Origin: Rhodoferax_B sp049316285 | Lineage (GTDB): Bacteria > Pseudomonadota > Gammaproteobacteria > Burkholderiales > Burkholderiaceae_C | NCBI RefSeq assembly: GCF_049316285.1 | Contig: NZ_JBMOXA010000004.1 | Span: 220,012 to 284,011, forward strand | DNA: 64,000 bases | Direction: 5' to 3' | Shown here: positions 27,110 through 35,533 of the stretch, piece after piece | How the letters are laid out: every line of letters starts with the position of its first letter | How positions within the stretch are numbered: the first letter of the stretch is position 1 | Position numbers and translations under genes: made by a program | The notes under the pieces: model-generated | The model's input: only the letters and a program-made list of their open reading frames with translations | What the model was told of the DNA's origin: nothing | Database searches by the model: none

Positions 27110-27664
27110 TTATCGAACGGCCGCACCGGTTAGGAAAAGTTGCTCGATGGTCGTTTTGAGGCTTGCACGCGCGATTCGCCCCCGGCTCTCGGAGTCCATG
27201 AGTCCGATGATGAGCCAGATGACGGTGTCGTTGAGCGTCGAGGCGGTGATATCGATGCGGAATGCCCCCTCTTTCTGTCCCCGCAAAAAGAACGCGTCTA
27301 AAGCGGCTTCATGGGCTCGCCAGCGTTCCGCAAGAAGTGGGTGCCTCTCCGCTTCAACGTCCCAGAACTGCAGCATGAAGGCCATCAGTTCTTTGTGCTC
27401 CACATGACTTTCGATCAGCCGGGACAGCGCCTCCCGCGGTGGGCCCTCCTGCAGCCTCGCCTTTTCAACCCCTTCACCCAAACGTTCGCTCGCGTGTAAG
27501 AACAAGCGCAACAACAGCTCATCGCGTGTCTTGCAGAAGCGGAACAGTGTGGCGCGTCCGACGCCGATGGCAGTGGCCCAATCCTGGATCGTGCCCCGGG
27601 GCTGTTGCACCATGGCCGCTGCAAGGGCAGCAAGGGTCTTGTCATTGTCTAGGGTCATGTTCAC
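27110..27664 (-). CDS. TetR/AcrR-family transcriptional regulator
   Basis: A 184-aa protein. The N-terminal helix-turn-helix reads TIQDWATAIGVGRATLFRFCKTRDELLLRL. The C-terminal ligand domain is helical. The start is GTG 27664 or ATG 27658. It is divergent from the RND pump gene, and the 177-base gap contains a triple GTATCA/TGATAC dyad. This is the classical arrangement of a local efflux repressor. Confidence 0.85.
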   Translation of the reverse strand: MNMTLDNDKTLAALAAAMVQQPRGTIQDWATAIGVGRATLFRFCKTRDELLLRLFLHASERLGEGVEKARLQEGPPREALSRLIESHVEHKELMAFMLQFWDVEAERHPLLAERWRAHEAALDAFFLRGQKEGAFRIDITASTLNDTVIWLIIGLMDSESRGRIARASLKTTIEQLFLTGAAVR

Positions 27665-27733
27665 GGGGGCATTATTCGGACGGGCAGCACATTACACACG
27701 CATAAAGACCTCAAAGCCTATCGGGTCGACTGT

Positions 27734-27759
27734 GTATCATTTGATACTTAATCGTATCA
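27734..27759. promoter_or_regulatory. Candidate TetR operator for the RND pump
   Basis: GTATCA, two bases, TGATAC, six bases, GTATCA: three alternating half-sites form two overlapping dyads. They lie between the divergent TetR and RND genes, 82 bases before the pump start codon. Confidence 0.5.
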
Positions 27760-27841
27760 TTCTGCTTTCACAAGCTTTCTTCAGGCACTGGTCTGCACGC
27801 GATCAGGCCCCCACAGGCGCGCGTGACGACGCCGTAGCACC

Positions 27842-30800
27842 ATGTCCAATTTTTTCATTGCCAGGCCCAAGTTTGCGTGGGTCGTGGCCATCTTCATCAC
27901 ACTCGCAGGCCTGCTTTCGATCCCTAACCTGCCGGTATCGCAATTCCCTAACGTCGCACCGCCGCAGATTTCAATCACGGCCTCTTATCCCGGCGCATCT
28001 GCTGCAACGATTGCCGAGGCTGTGACCAGCGTCATTGAGGAGGAGCTATCAGGTACGAAGGACCTGTTGTACTTCGAGTCGTCCAGTTCGACCGGTTCGG
28101 CCGAACTCACCGTCACGTTTCGGCCAGGGGCCGACCCTGCCTTGGCGCAGGTGGATGTTCAGAACCGGTTGAAGAACGCCGAGTCGCGCATGCCCGAGGC
28201 CGTGCGACAGACAGGACTGACGGTCGCGGAGGCCAATGCCGGCTTCTTGCTCATCTACGCCTTGAGCTACACCGATAACGATCCGGACAAAGACGTGGTG
28301 GCGTTGTCCGAATACGCGGTGCGATTCCTGAACAACGAGATTCGGCGTGTGCCCGGCGTGGGCAAGGTGCAGTTCTTCAGCGCCGATTCCGCCATGCGGG
28401 TCTGGGTGGACGCGGGCAAACTGCGCAGCTTTGGGCTGTCGATGGCGGACGTGAACCAGGCCATCCGCGACCAGAACATCCAAGTGCCTGCTGGCAGCTT
28501 CGGTAGCAGGCCTGGTGCGACCGATCAGCAGTTGACCGCCACGCTGGTGTTGCAGGGCCAGAAGCGCACACCCGAGGAGTTCGGCCGCATCGTGCTGCGC
28601 GCCAATCGTGATGGCTCAGCGGTGCGTTTGGCCGACGTGGCCCGACTGGAAACCAATCTGCAAGATTTCGGTTTCGAGGCTCGCCTGGACGGGAAAAAAG
28701 CCGCTGCCGGCGCGGTCCAGTTGGCGTCAGGCGCGAATGCCATTGAAACAGCCAAGGCGGTGAGAGCCAAGTTGGCCGAACTCAGTGTCAACTTCCCGCA
28801 AGGTGTCACGTACTCGGTGCCCTACGATACATCGCAATTTGTCGAAGTCGCCATCCACAGAGTGGTCATGACGCTGCTGGAAGCCGTCGTGCTGGTGTTT
28901 CTGGTGATGTTGCTGTTCCTGCAGAACCTGCGCTACACGTTGATTCCGACCATCGTGGTGCCCGTCTGCTTGATGGGGACCTTCGCGGTCATGTACGGCC
29001 TCGGCTTCTCGGTGAACATGATGACGATGTTTGGCATGGTGCTGGCCATTGGCATCTTGGTAGACGACGCCATTGTGGTGGTGGAGAACGTCGAACGCAT
29101 CATGGCGGAAGAGGGACTGTCGCCACGCGAAGCCACCATCAAGGCCATGCAACAAGTGGCGGGCGCTATCGTGGGCATCACCTTGGTACTGGCCGCGGTG
29201 TTTCTGCCCCTAGGGTTCATGGCTGGCTCTGTCGGCATCATCTACAAGCAGTTCGCTTTGGCACTGGCGGTGTCAATCTTGTTCTCCGGTTTCCTGGCAT
29301 TGACGCTCACGCCGGCGCTGTGCGCGACACTGCTCAAGCCCATCGTCAAAGGCCAGCACCACGAGCGCAAAGGTTTCTATGGTTGGTTTAACCGACAGTT
29401 CGGCAAGCTCACTGACCGCTTCGATGTGCTGAACCACCGTCTGGTGCGTAAAACGGGGCGCTACATGGTGGTCTACGGCATGCTCGTCGCCGTCCTGGGG
29501 GCTCTCTATGTACGCGTTCCCGAAGCGTTCGTGCCCGTCGAAGACCAGGGCTACAACATCGTCGACATGCAACTGCCGCCGGGCGCCACCTTTGCGCGCA
29601 CCGAGCAGGTCGTGACCGATGTCGAAAAATACCTGGCCTCGCGTGATGCAGTCGATTCGGTCATCACCATCCTGGGCTGGAGCTTCTCCGGTATGGGCGA
29701 AAACGCTGCCATTGCATTCCCTAGTTTCAAACACTGGGACCGGCGTTCGGCAGAGCAATCTGTAGAAGCCGAAACTGGCGCGCTGAACGCTGCGCTCGGA
29801 GACCATCGCGGCGGCCAGGTCATGGCCATCAACCCGCCGCCCATTGAAGGCCTAGGTAACGCGGGCGGATTTGCCTTGCGCTTGCAAGACCGCGGGGGCA
29901 TCGGCCTCGAAGCACTGGGCCGTGCGAGCGAAGAGTTCTTGCTGAAGGCAAACGCGGCACCGGCGATTGCTTATGCCACTGTCGAAGGATTACCTAACGC
30001 CCCGCAACTGCATTTGCGCATCGACCACGCCAAGGCCGAGGCCCTGGGCGTGCGATTCGATGCCATCAGCACGGCGGTGGCTACGTCTTTCGGCTCCAAT
30101 ATGGTCGGTGATTACGTCAATGACGGCCGTTTGCAACGTGTGGTGGTTCAAGCGCAGCAAGAAGACCGTATGTCGCCGGATGCCGTCCTGAAAATCACCG
30201 CACCCAATGCAGCAGGTCAGCAAGTGCCATTGAGTGCCTTTGCGACCACCGAGTGGGTTTTGGGCGCAGCACAGATTTCGCGCTACAACGGCTACCCGGC
30301 CTTTCGCATCAGCGGAGATGCCCGTCCCGGATACAGCAGCGGAGACGCCATGGCAGCCGTTGAGAAAATCATCCATGAGCTGCCCCCTGGCGTGGGCTAC
30401 GAGTGGACCGGGCTGTCATACCAGGAGCGACAAGCCGGAGCCCAGGCGCCTATTCTTTTCGCACTGGCGATTCTGGCGGTCTTCCTGCTGCTGGTGGCTT
30501 TGTACGAGAGCTGGATGATTCCGGTGTCGGTCATGCTCATCGTCCCGATTGGTGCACTGGGCTCGGTGCTGGCCTTGATGCTGGTCAACCTGCTTCCATG
30601 GGGAGGCGCCATGGCCAACGACGTGTACTTCAAGGTGGGGCTCATCACCATCGTCGGTCTGGCGGCGAAAAACGCCATCCTCATTGTTGAGTTCGCGAAG
30701 AGCTTGCGTGAGTCAGGCGTACCGCTACTGGAGGCCACGACTCAGGCGGCAAAACTACGGTTTAGGCCTATCCTCATGACCTCGCTGGCCTTCATTCTCG

Positions 30801-30982
30801 GTGTTTTGCCGATGGCGATTGCAAGTGGGGCGGGAGGCGCCAGCCAGAGGTCCTTGGGCACCGGAGTCATCGGTGGGATGGCGGCTGCAACAGTCATCGG
30901 GGTCATTTTTGTGCCGGTGTTTTTTGTGACTGTGATGTCGCTGGTGGACCGTTTTCAGCGCAGAAATAGCACTGCTACTTAG
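27842..30982 (+). CDS. RND multidrug efflux permease of the HAE1 (AcrB) type
   Basis: A 1046-aa inner-membrane pump of normal AcrB length. It has the N-terminal MSNFFIARPKFAWVVAIFI, the TM4 proton-relay aspartates in GILVDDAIVVVENVE, the TM10 lysine in GLAAKNAILIVEFAK, and the duplicated 12-helix plan with two large periplasmic loops. It should export hydrophobic or amphipathic compounds using proton motive force. A TetR repressor is divergent. No periplasmic adaptor or outer-membrane channel gene is adjacent, so it must borrow partners from elsewhere or have lost them. The closest motif set is MexB/AcrB-like; substrates are unknown. Confidence 0.92.
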   Translation: MSNFFIARPKFAWVVAIFITLAGLLSIPNLPVSQFPNVAPPQISITASYPGASAATIAEAVTSVIEEELSGTKDLLYFESSSSTGSAELTVTFRPGADPALAQVDVQNRLKNAESRMPEAVRQTGLTVAEANAGFLLIYALSYTDNDPDKDVVALSEYAVRFLNNEIRRVPGVGKVQFFSADSAMRVWVDAGKLRSFGLSMADVNQAIRDQNIQVPAGSFGSRPGATDQQLTATLVLQGQKRTPEEFGRIVLRANRDGSAVRLADVARLETNLQDFGFEARLDGKKAAAGAVQLASGANAIETAKAVRAKLAELSVNFPQGVTYSVPYDTSQFVEVAIHRVVMTLLEAVVLVFLVMLLFLQNLRYTLIPTIVVPVCLMGTFAVMYGLGFSVNMMTMFGMVLAIGILVDDAIVVVENVERIMAEEGLSPREATIKAMQQVAGAIVGITLVLAAVFLPLGFMAGSVGIIYKQFALALAVSILFSGFLALTLTPALCATLLKPIVKGQHHERKGFYGWFNRQFGKLTDRFDVLNHRLVRKTGRYMVVYGMLVAVLGALYVRVPEAFVPVEDQGYNIVDMQLPPGATFARTEQVVTDVEKYLASRDAVDSVITILGWSFSGMGENAAIAFPSFKHWDRRSAEQSVEAETGALNAALGDHRGGQVMAINPPPIEGLGNAGGFALRLQDRGGIGLEALGRASEEFLLKANAAPAIAYATVEGLPNAPQLHLRIDHAKAEALGVRFDAISTAVATSFGSNMVGDYVNDGRLQRVVVQAQQEDRMSPDAVLKITAPNAAGQQVPLSAFATTEWVLGAAQISRYNGYPAFRISGDARPGYSSGDAMAAVEKIIHELPPGVGYEWTGLSYQERQAGAQAPILFALAILAVFLLLVALYESWMIPVSVMLIVPIGALGSVLALMLVNLLPWGGAMANDVYFKVGLITIVGLAAKNAILIVEFAKSLRESGVPLLEATTQAAKLRFRPILMTSLAFILGVLPMAIASGAGGASQRSLGTGVIGGMAAATVIGVIFVPVFFVTVMSLVDRFQRRNSTAT

Positions 30983-31388
30983 GCTTGCTTAACGTACTTG
31001 GCTAACAGAGGGGTGCCGCTGGGTTGAGCGATGGCCAAGAATATCGGCTCTTGGTCGATGGTTCCAATTCGGCATGAGGCGTGCCAACGACTGCAATCAG
31101 CCTAATGTGACCTTCTGGCAAGCTCGCTCGAACTTCCGCTCCTGGCCGAAAGCGAACATCCTAGTAGCCGAGCAGAGATGTCGATATCCGCTTTCGCGCG
31201 CGAAAGTGGATCGCATCGAGTGTCTACGACTTCATCGCCTAATCAAACTCCTGGCAGCCAAAAGGCGGGAGGTGTTGACGACTTTACTGCTGCAGGAGTC
31301 TTCAGCACTTGGGCCTCCCAACAAGGAATGGTGGCCACGACTGTATTGCCAGGGAACACCTCGGCCGCCTAACCCCAGGGGCAAGCCC
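30983..31388. other. Gene-free stretch at the right border of the accessory block
   Basis: No supported gene. A 64-codon frame at 31178-31372 has a weak start context and no recognisable protein. The region contains the border repeat at 31220-31239. Confidence 0.4.
31220..31239. repeat. Single copy of the 20-bp border repeat, inverted relative to the left copies
   Basis: GTGTCTACGACTTCATCGCC matches the consensus of the three copies at 20201-20260 (read on the other strand) at 18 of 20 positions. Its orientation is what the left end of an IS would show, whereas the left cluster looks like a right end. Confidence 0.55.
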
Positions 31389-31814
31389 TTAGCCGCCTTT
31401 AGGTGGAAAGAGCTTTCGAATGTCGGCCGCGAGTATGGGCTTCACAAAGTAATGGTCGACCAAGGCAAAGGTCTCGACGACACGCGGCTCCAAGGCACTG
31501 TGGCCGGTGATGGCGACCAGGATCACATCGTCGCCAAACTTGGCGCGCAGGTGGCGCGTGAGATCCAGGCCGTCCATCTCTGGCATGGAGATATCCAGCA
31601 GCACACACAGCGGTGTGGACACTGCAATCGCCTCCAGCGCCTCTTGTGCACTAAAGGCCAGGCGTACGTTGTAGCCGTCGATCTCCAGCAAGGTCGCCAG
31701 TGACTCGGCGGCGTCACGCATGTCGTCGACCACCAAAATATCGATAAGATCTGTTTCCACTGGCTTCACCCTCTGGCGGTGTACTGGATGCTGCAATGCC
31801 GGGCATTCTGACAC
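31389..31814 (-). CDS. Single-domain response regulator (CheY-like)
   Basis: A 141-aa protein. A REC domain fills residues ~22-138: acidic pair in DILVVDDMRDAAES, phosphoacceptor Asp in CVLLDISMPEMDG, conserved Thr in LVAITGHS, and Lys in DHYFVKPI. There is no output domain, so it acts by protein contact. It is divergent from the KaiC-like gene with 64 bases between starts and probably works with the hybrid kinase downstream. Up to about 15 N-terminal residues may be extra. Confidence 0.85.
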   Translation of the reverse strand: MSECPALQHPVHRQRVKPVETDLIDILVVDDMRDAAESLATLLEIDGYNVRLAFSAQEALEAIAVSTPLCVLLDISMPEMDGLDLTRHLRAKFGDDVILVAITGHSALEPRVVETFALVDHYFVKPILAADIRKLFPPKGG

Positions 31815-31878
31815 ACCGCCCTTGGCGCTATTCTGAGAGCGTCATGCCTTGGTCACACACGCACTTGGAGTCGACTGA

Positions 31879-33342
31879 ATGCTTTCAACAGGAATCCCCG
31901 GCCTCGACATTATCCTGAATGGCGGGCTGACAAAAGAGCGCATCTACCTGGTCGAGGGCGAGCCCGGCACCGGCAAAACAACCACGGGCCTGCAGTTTCT
32001 GCTCGAAGGTATTCGCTGCGGCGAACAGGTACTCTACATCACCTTGGCGGAGAGCACCCAGGAACTGCAAGCGGTGGCGCAGTCACATGGTTGGGATATG
32101 GCCGGCGTCCATGTCCATGAGGTTTTGCCATCGGAAAACATGTTGGCCGCGGATACGCAGTACACCATGTTCCATCCGTCGGAGATTGAACTCTCGGACA
32201 TGCTGAAGACGATTCTGACCGCAGTCGAAACACTCAAACCGGTGCGCATCGTGTTGGACTCCTTGTCCGAGTTGCAGCTGTTGGCCGAATCCCCTTTGCG
32301 CTACCGGCGCCAGGTGTTGGCGCTGAAGCAGTTTTTCGCCAAGCGCGCATGCACCGTCCTGCTGCTGGACGACCGTACCTCGGCCGTGGGCGACTTGCAG
32401 GTGCGCAGCATTGCCAACGGGGTGATTCAACTGACCCACACGGTGAAAGATTACGGGGCCGAGCGTCGCCGCCTGCGGGTCATCAAATACCGGGGCCACG
32501 CCTTCGAAGGAGGCATGCACGACTACGTGCTGCGCCGTGGCGGAATGGAGGTCTTCCCCCGCCTGGTGGCATCCGTGACGCGCGGCATCCATACCCGCCG
32601 CCAATTGAGCAGCGGTCTGGACACACTCGATCTGCTGATCGGTGGCGGACTCGAAGAGGGCAGCAGCACACTCATCGTTGGCCCACCCGGCACGGGAAAG
32701 TCCTCGCTGGCCGCGCAATTCGCCTACGCCGCACACCTGCGCGGTGAAAAAACAGCGATGTTTCTGTTCGAGGAATCCGCCAGCAACCTATTGCATCGCA
32801 CCGACGGCATCAACATGCCCTTGCGATCGGCCATGGATGCGGGGCAATTGACCATACAGCAGGTGGACCCGGCTGAACTCACGCCCGGTCAATTCTCTGC
32901 CGCCATCGTGGCCGCAGTACAGCGTGGCACCAAGGTCCTGGTGATCGACAGCCTGAACGGTTATTTACACGCGGTTCCGGACGAAAAATTCCTGATCACC
33001 TACCTGCATGAAATCCTGACCTACCTCGGCCAGCATGGCGTTGCCAGCATTCTGGTCGGTGTGCAGCAGGGCATGCTGGGCGGCAATATGTCCACGGCAC
33101 TCGACGCCAGCTATGTCGCGGACAACGTGTTGATGCTGCGTTATTTTGAAGACGACGGTGAGGTCAAACAAGCCGTGTCCGTGCTCAAGAAACGTGGCAG
33201 CGCGCATGAGCGCACCATACGGAGTTTTGCGATCTCGTCGGCGGGCATCTACGTCGGCGCTGTGTTGCGCGGTTACCGCGGCATTCTCACAGGTGTTCCG
33301 GTGTCGTTGACCGAGAAAAAGGCCGGCGCAGGAGAGCCCTGA
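31879..33342 (+). CDS. KaiC-like double-RecA-domain ATPase
   Basis: A 487-aa protein with two KaiC/RadA-type RecA domains. Walker A motifs are EGEPGTGKTTTG (about residue 27) and VGPPGTGKSSLA (about residue 272). Walker B-type segments are RIVLDSLSEL and VLVIDSLNGY. The double catalytic Glu is present in domain two (FLFEESASN) but is Ala-Glu in domain one (TLAESTQ). Where cyanobacterial KaiC has the Ser-Thr phosphosites before DTIxLLxY, this protein has Ser-Tyr (DASYVADNVLMLRY). A GGAG ribosome binding site precedes ATG 31879. Its stop overlaps the next start by one base, so it is tightly coupled to the hybrid kinase. It is probably a signalling ATPase, not a clock core. Confidence 0.85.
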   Translation: MLSTGIPGLDIILNGGLTKERIYLVEGEPGTGKTTTGLQFLLEGIRCGEQVLYITLAESTQELQAVAQSHGWDMAGVHVHEVLPSENMLAADTQYTMFHPSEIELSDMLKTILTAVETLKPVRIVLDSLSELQLLAESPLRYRRQVLALKQFFAKRACTVLLLDDRTSAVGDLQVRSIANGVIQLTHTVKDYGAERRRLRVIKYRGHAFEGGMHDYVLRRGGMEVFPRLVASVTRGIHTRRQLSSGLDTLDLLIGGGLEEGSSTLIVGPPGTGKSSLAAQFAYAAHLRGEKTAMFLFEESASNLLHRTDGINMPLRSAMDAGQLTIQQVDPAELTPGQFSAAIVAAVQRGTKVLVIDSLNGYLHAVPDEKFLITYLHEILTYLGQHGVASILVGVQQGMLGGNMSTALDASYVADNVLMLRYFEDDGEVKQAVSVLKKRGSAHERTIRSFAISSAGIYVGAVLRGYRGILTGVPVSLTEKKAGAGEP

Positions 33343-34847
33343 TGGAACTCGGCGTCCTGGTTTACCTGCCAACCGGGCAGGACGGCTTCCTGACGCAGAA
33401 ACTATTGCAAGCGTCCAGCATCAAGGCCAGTGTCTGCGGTTCTCCAGCGGATCTGGCAAGCCAGTTGGAGAAAGGTGCAGGCGCCGTCCTGCTGGCGGAA
33501 GAGACCCTGGGGAGCACGGCCCATCTGTTGCGCCAGTTTGTCGACCAGCAAGCCGCATGGTCCGACCTGCCGGTTTTGTTGCTGACCAAGAGCGGCATGG
33601 ACTCCCTGGTGATCCAGCGTGCGGTGGAACATCTGGGCAACGTCACCTTGCTGGAACGCCCGGTGCGCACGATGGCACTTTTGAGCATGGTGCGTTCGGC
33701 GCTCAGGGCACGCGAACGGCAATACCAGGTGCGCGCTTTCAACCAACGCAAAGACGACTTCCTCGCCACGCTAGCCCACGAGTTACGCAATCCATTGGCC
33801 CCCATACTGAATGCAAGCGGCATCTTTGAGCGGCTGTACCCTTCTCCGCAAACCAGCAAACTGACCGACATGGTCAACCGGCAGATCAAACACCTGACGC
33901 GCCTGGTCGATGACTTGATGGAAGTCGCCCGCATCAACACCGGCAAGATTGAACTGCGCCTGGACCACACCTCGGTGGCACAGGTGGTGCGGCACGCGCT
34001 GGAGGTGGCCGATGCCCCGATACGCGATCGCAGGCACCAGTTGACGGTGCATCTTCCCGAGCAAGACCTGGCGCTTTTTGCCGACCATGTGCGGCTGGTG
34101 CAAAGCCTGGGCAATCTCCTCACCAATGCCGCCAAATTCACGCCCGTGGGTGGCCGCATTTGTGTTCGTGCAGGTGTGGAAGCGGGCCAGGCATTTTTCA
34201 GCGTGGAAGACAGTGGCAGAGGTTTGAGCAGCGCCGGATTGGCCAAGGTCTTTCAGATGTTTGCCCAGGAACGCGCACCCGGTGAACCCTCTACCGGATT
34301 GGGCATAGGTTTGCATCTGGCCAAGGTTTTCACCGAAATGCACGCCGGCTCCATACAGGCCATCAGTGCCGGGGCTGGACAGGGCAGCACATTCACCATC
34401 AGGCTGCCATTGGCCGGACCAGCCGCACAAGTGTTGACGCCGCCCGCACAAGCCATGTCGCCCTCTCCCGTAAGCCGCTATGTCCTGGTGGTGGACGACA
34501 ACCAAGATGCGGCCAACAGTCTGGCCGAATGGCTTGCGCTGCAAGGTGTCGAAACCTCAGTGGCCTACGATGGTGCCTCTGCAGTGGCCCTGGTACGCCA
34601 GCGGCCGCCCTCGACGGTGTTGATGGACATTGGCATGCAGGGGATGAACGGTTATGACACCGCCCGCGCCATGCGGCACGAACTGGCCGAGCACAGTGCC
34701 AAATTGATTGCCTTGACCGGATGGGGACAACAGGTTGACCGTGCACTGGCCAAGGAAGCCGGCTTCGACTTTCATTTCGTGAAACCAGCGAGTGTGGAGC
34801 GGCTCATGGCCTGTATGGCCGGCGAAAGTGATGCGGGTGCGTTGTAG
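33342..34847 (+). CDS. Hybrid histidine kinase with degenerate N-terminal receiver and C-terminal receiver
   Basis: A 501-aa cytoplasmic protein with no membrane segments. Residues ~1-120 look like a receiver lacking the phosphoacceptor Asp (AVLLAEETLG) and with Arg for the conserved Lys (LLERPV). Residues ~135-200 are HisKA with the phospho-His in LAHELRNPLAP. HATPase_c has N-box NLLTNAAKF, then SVEDSGRGLS and GLGIGLHLAK. Residues ~375-490 are an intact receiver (VLVVDDNQDAA, VLMDIGMQGMNG, FHFVKP). It overlaps the KaiC-like gene by one base. The pair plus the divergent response regulator looks like one phosphorelay. Confidence 0.87.
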   Translation: MELGVLVYLPTGQDGFLTQKLLQASSIKASVCGSPADLASQLEKGAGAVLLAEETLGSTAHLLRQFVDQQAAWSDLPVLLLTKSGMDSLVIQRAVEHLGNVTLLERPVRTMALLSMVRSALRARERQYQVRAFNQRKDDFLATLAHELRNPLAPILNASGIFERLYPSPQTSKLTDMVNRQIKHLTRLVDDLMEVARINTGKIELRLDHTSVAQVVRHALEVADAPIRDRRHQLTVHLPEQDLALFADHVRLVQSLGNLLTNAAKFTPVGGRICVRAGVEAGQAFFSVEDSGRGLSSAGLAKVFQMFAQERAPGEPSTGLGIGLHLAKVFTEMHAGSIQAISAGAGQGSTFTIRLPLAGPAAQVLTPPAQAMSPSPVSRYVLVVDDNQDAANSLAEWLALQGVETSVAYDGASAVALVRQRPPSTVLMDIGMQGMNGYDTARAMRHELAEHSAKLIALTGWGQQVDRALAKEAGFDFHFVKPASVERLMACMAGESDAGAL

Positions 34848-35053
34848 CGGCAGCTATGGCGCGGCACATGAGCCGCGATCAGGCAGGACATTTCCTTTGA
34901 ATGCCAAAAGCGGTTTAAATGCGAGAGGCATCATGGCCGCCTAGCCGGGGCAGATCGCCCCCGGGCTACGCACGTCACACGCGCCTTGGGCCCAAGCCTC
35001 AGTACGAAGTATCAGCAGCCCCAGAAGCACTCAAAGCAATAGAAGGAAAAGTC

Positions 35054-35407
35054 ATGGCAACAACACTGGCCAGTCTGCAAAAGAAGATAGAGAAGCTGCA
35101 AGCCCAGGCCGCGAAGCTGAAAGCGCAGGAAGCGCGTGGGGTGATTGAGCGCATCAAGCTGGCCATCCAACACTATGAGCTGCAGCCGGCTGACCTGTTC
35201 GCTGCCGAGCCGTCGAAACCAGTGCCGGGCAAACGTGCCAGGACGCTGCCGGCAAAACCCAAGGCCACACGCGCAAAACCGGCCTCGAAGATCAAGTTCA
35301 AAGACGAACAGGGCCACACCTGGACGGGCCACGGCAAACGCCCGCGCTGGTACGTCGAGGCCCTTGAAAGTGGCAAGACGCCAGAAGATCTGATGCTGAA
35401 GGACTGA
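35054..35407 (+). CDS. H-NS-family nucleoid-associated protein
   Basis: A 117-aa protein. The N-terminal coiled coil (ASLQKKIEKLQAQAAKLKAQ) serves oligomerisation. A basic Lys/Pro/Ala linker follows. The C-terminal DNA-binding module contains TWTGHGKRPRWYVEAL, the W-x-G-x-G-(R/K)-x-P-x-W signature of the betaproteobacterial H-NS/BpH3 type. The start at ATG 35054 follows AGAAGGAAAAGTC. The longer frame from 34919 is rejected. It lies near an AT-richer island, a typical target of such silencers, but no direct link is shown. Confidence 0.87.
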   Translation: MATTLASLQKKIEKLQAQAAKLKAQEARGVIERIKLAIQHYELQPADLFAAEPSKPVPGKRARTLPAKPKATRAKPASKIKFKDEQGHTWTGHGKRPRWYVEALESGKTPEDLMLKD

Positions 35408-35411
35408 CGCG

Positions 35412-35433
35412 GCGCCGATTCCGCGCCCGGCGC
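35412..35433 (+). terminator. GC-rich hairpin after the H-NS-family gene
   Basis: GCGCCG and CGGCGC arms with a ten-base loop start four bases after the stop codon. No T-tract follows, so terminator function is uncertain. Confidence 0.3.
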
Positions 35434-35533
35434 TCTCAAGACGTTCTTACGGCGCTCCCGGCACACGCCAAGCGGCTGCCAACAACGCGCCACCTGGCCA
35501 GGGTGATGGCGCGCGCAGGCTGGGTTTGGCCGA

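Noticed and set aside
31273..31290. A second degenerate copy of the border repeat (15 of 18 matches)
   Set aside because: Too weak to separate from chance without a genome-wide count.
31178..31372. 64-codon open frame near the right border repeat
   Set aside because: Weak start, no family, low conservation expected; it spans the repeat.
31879..33342. True circadian clock KaiC
   Set aside because: No kaiA or kaiB is present and the phosphosite pair is altered.
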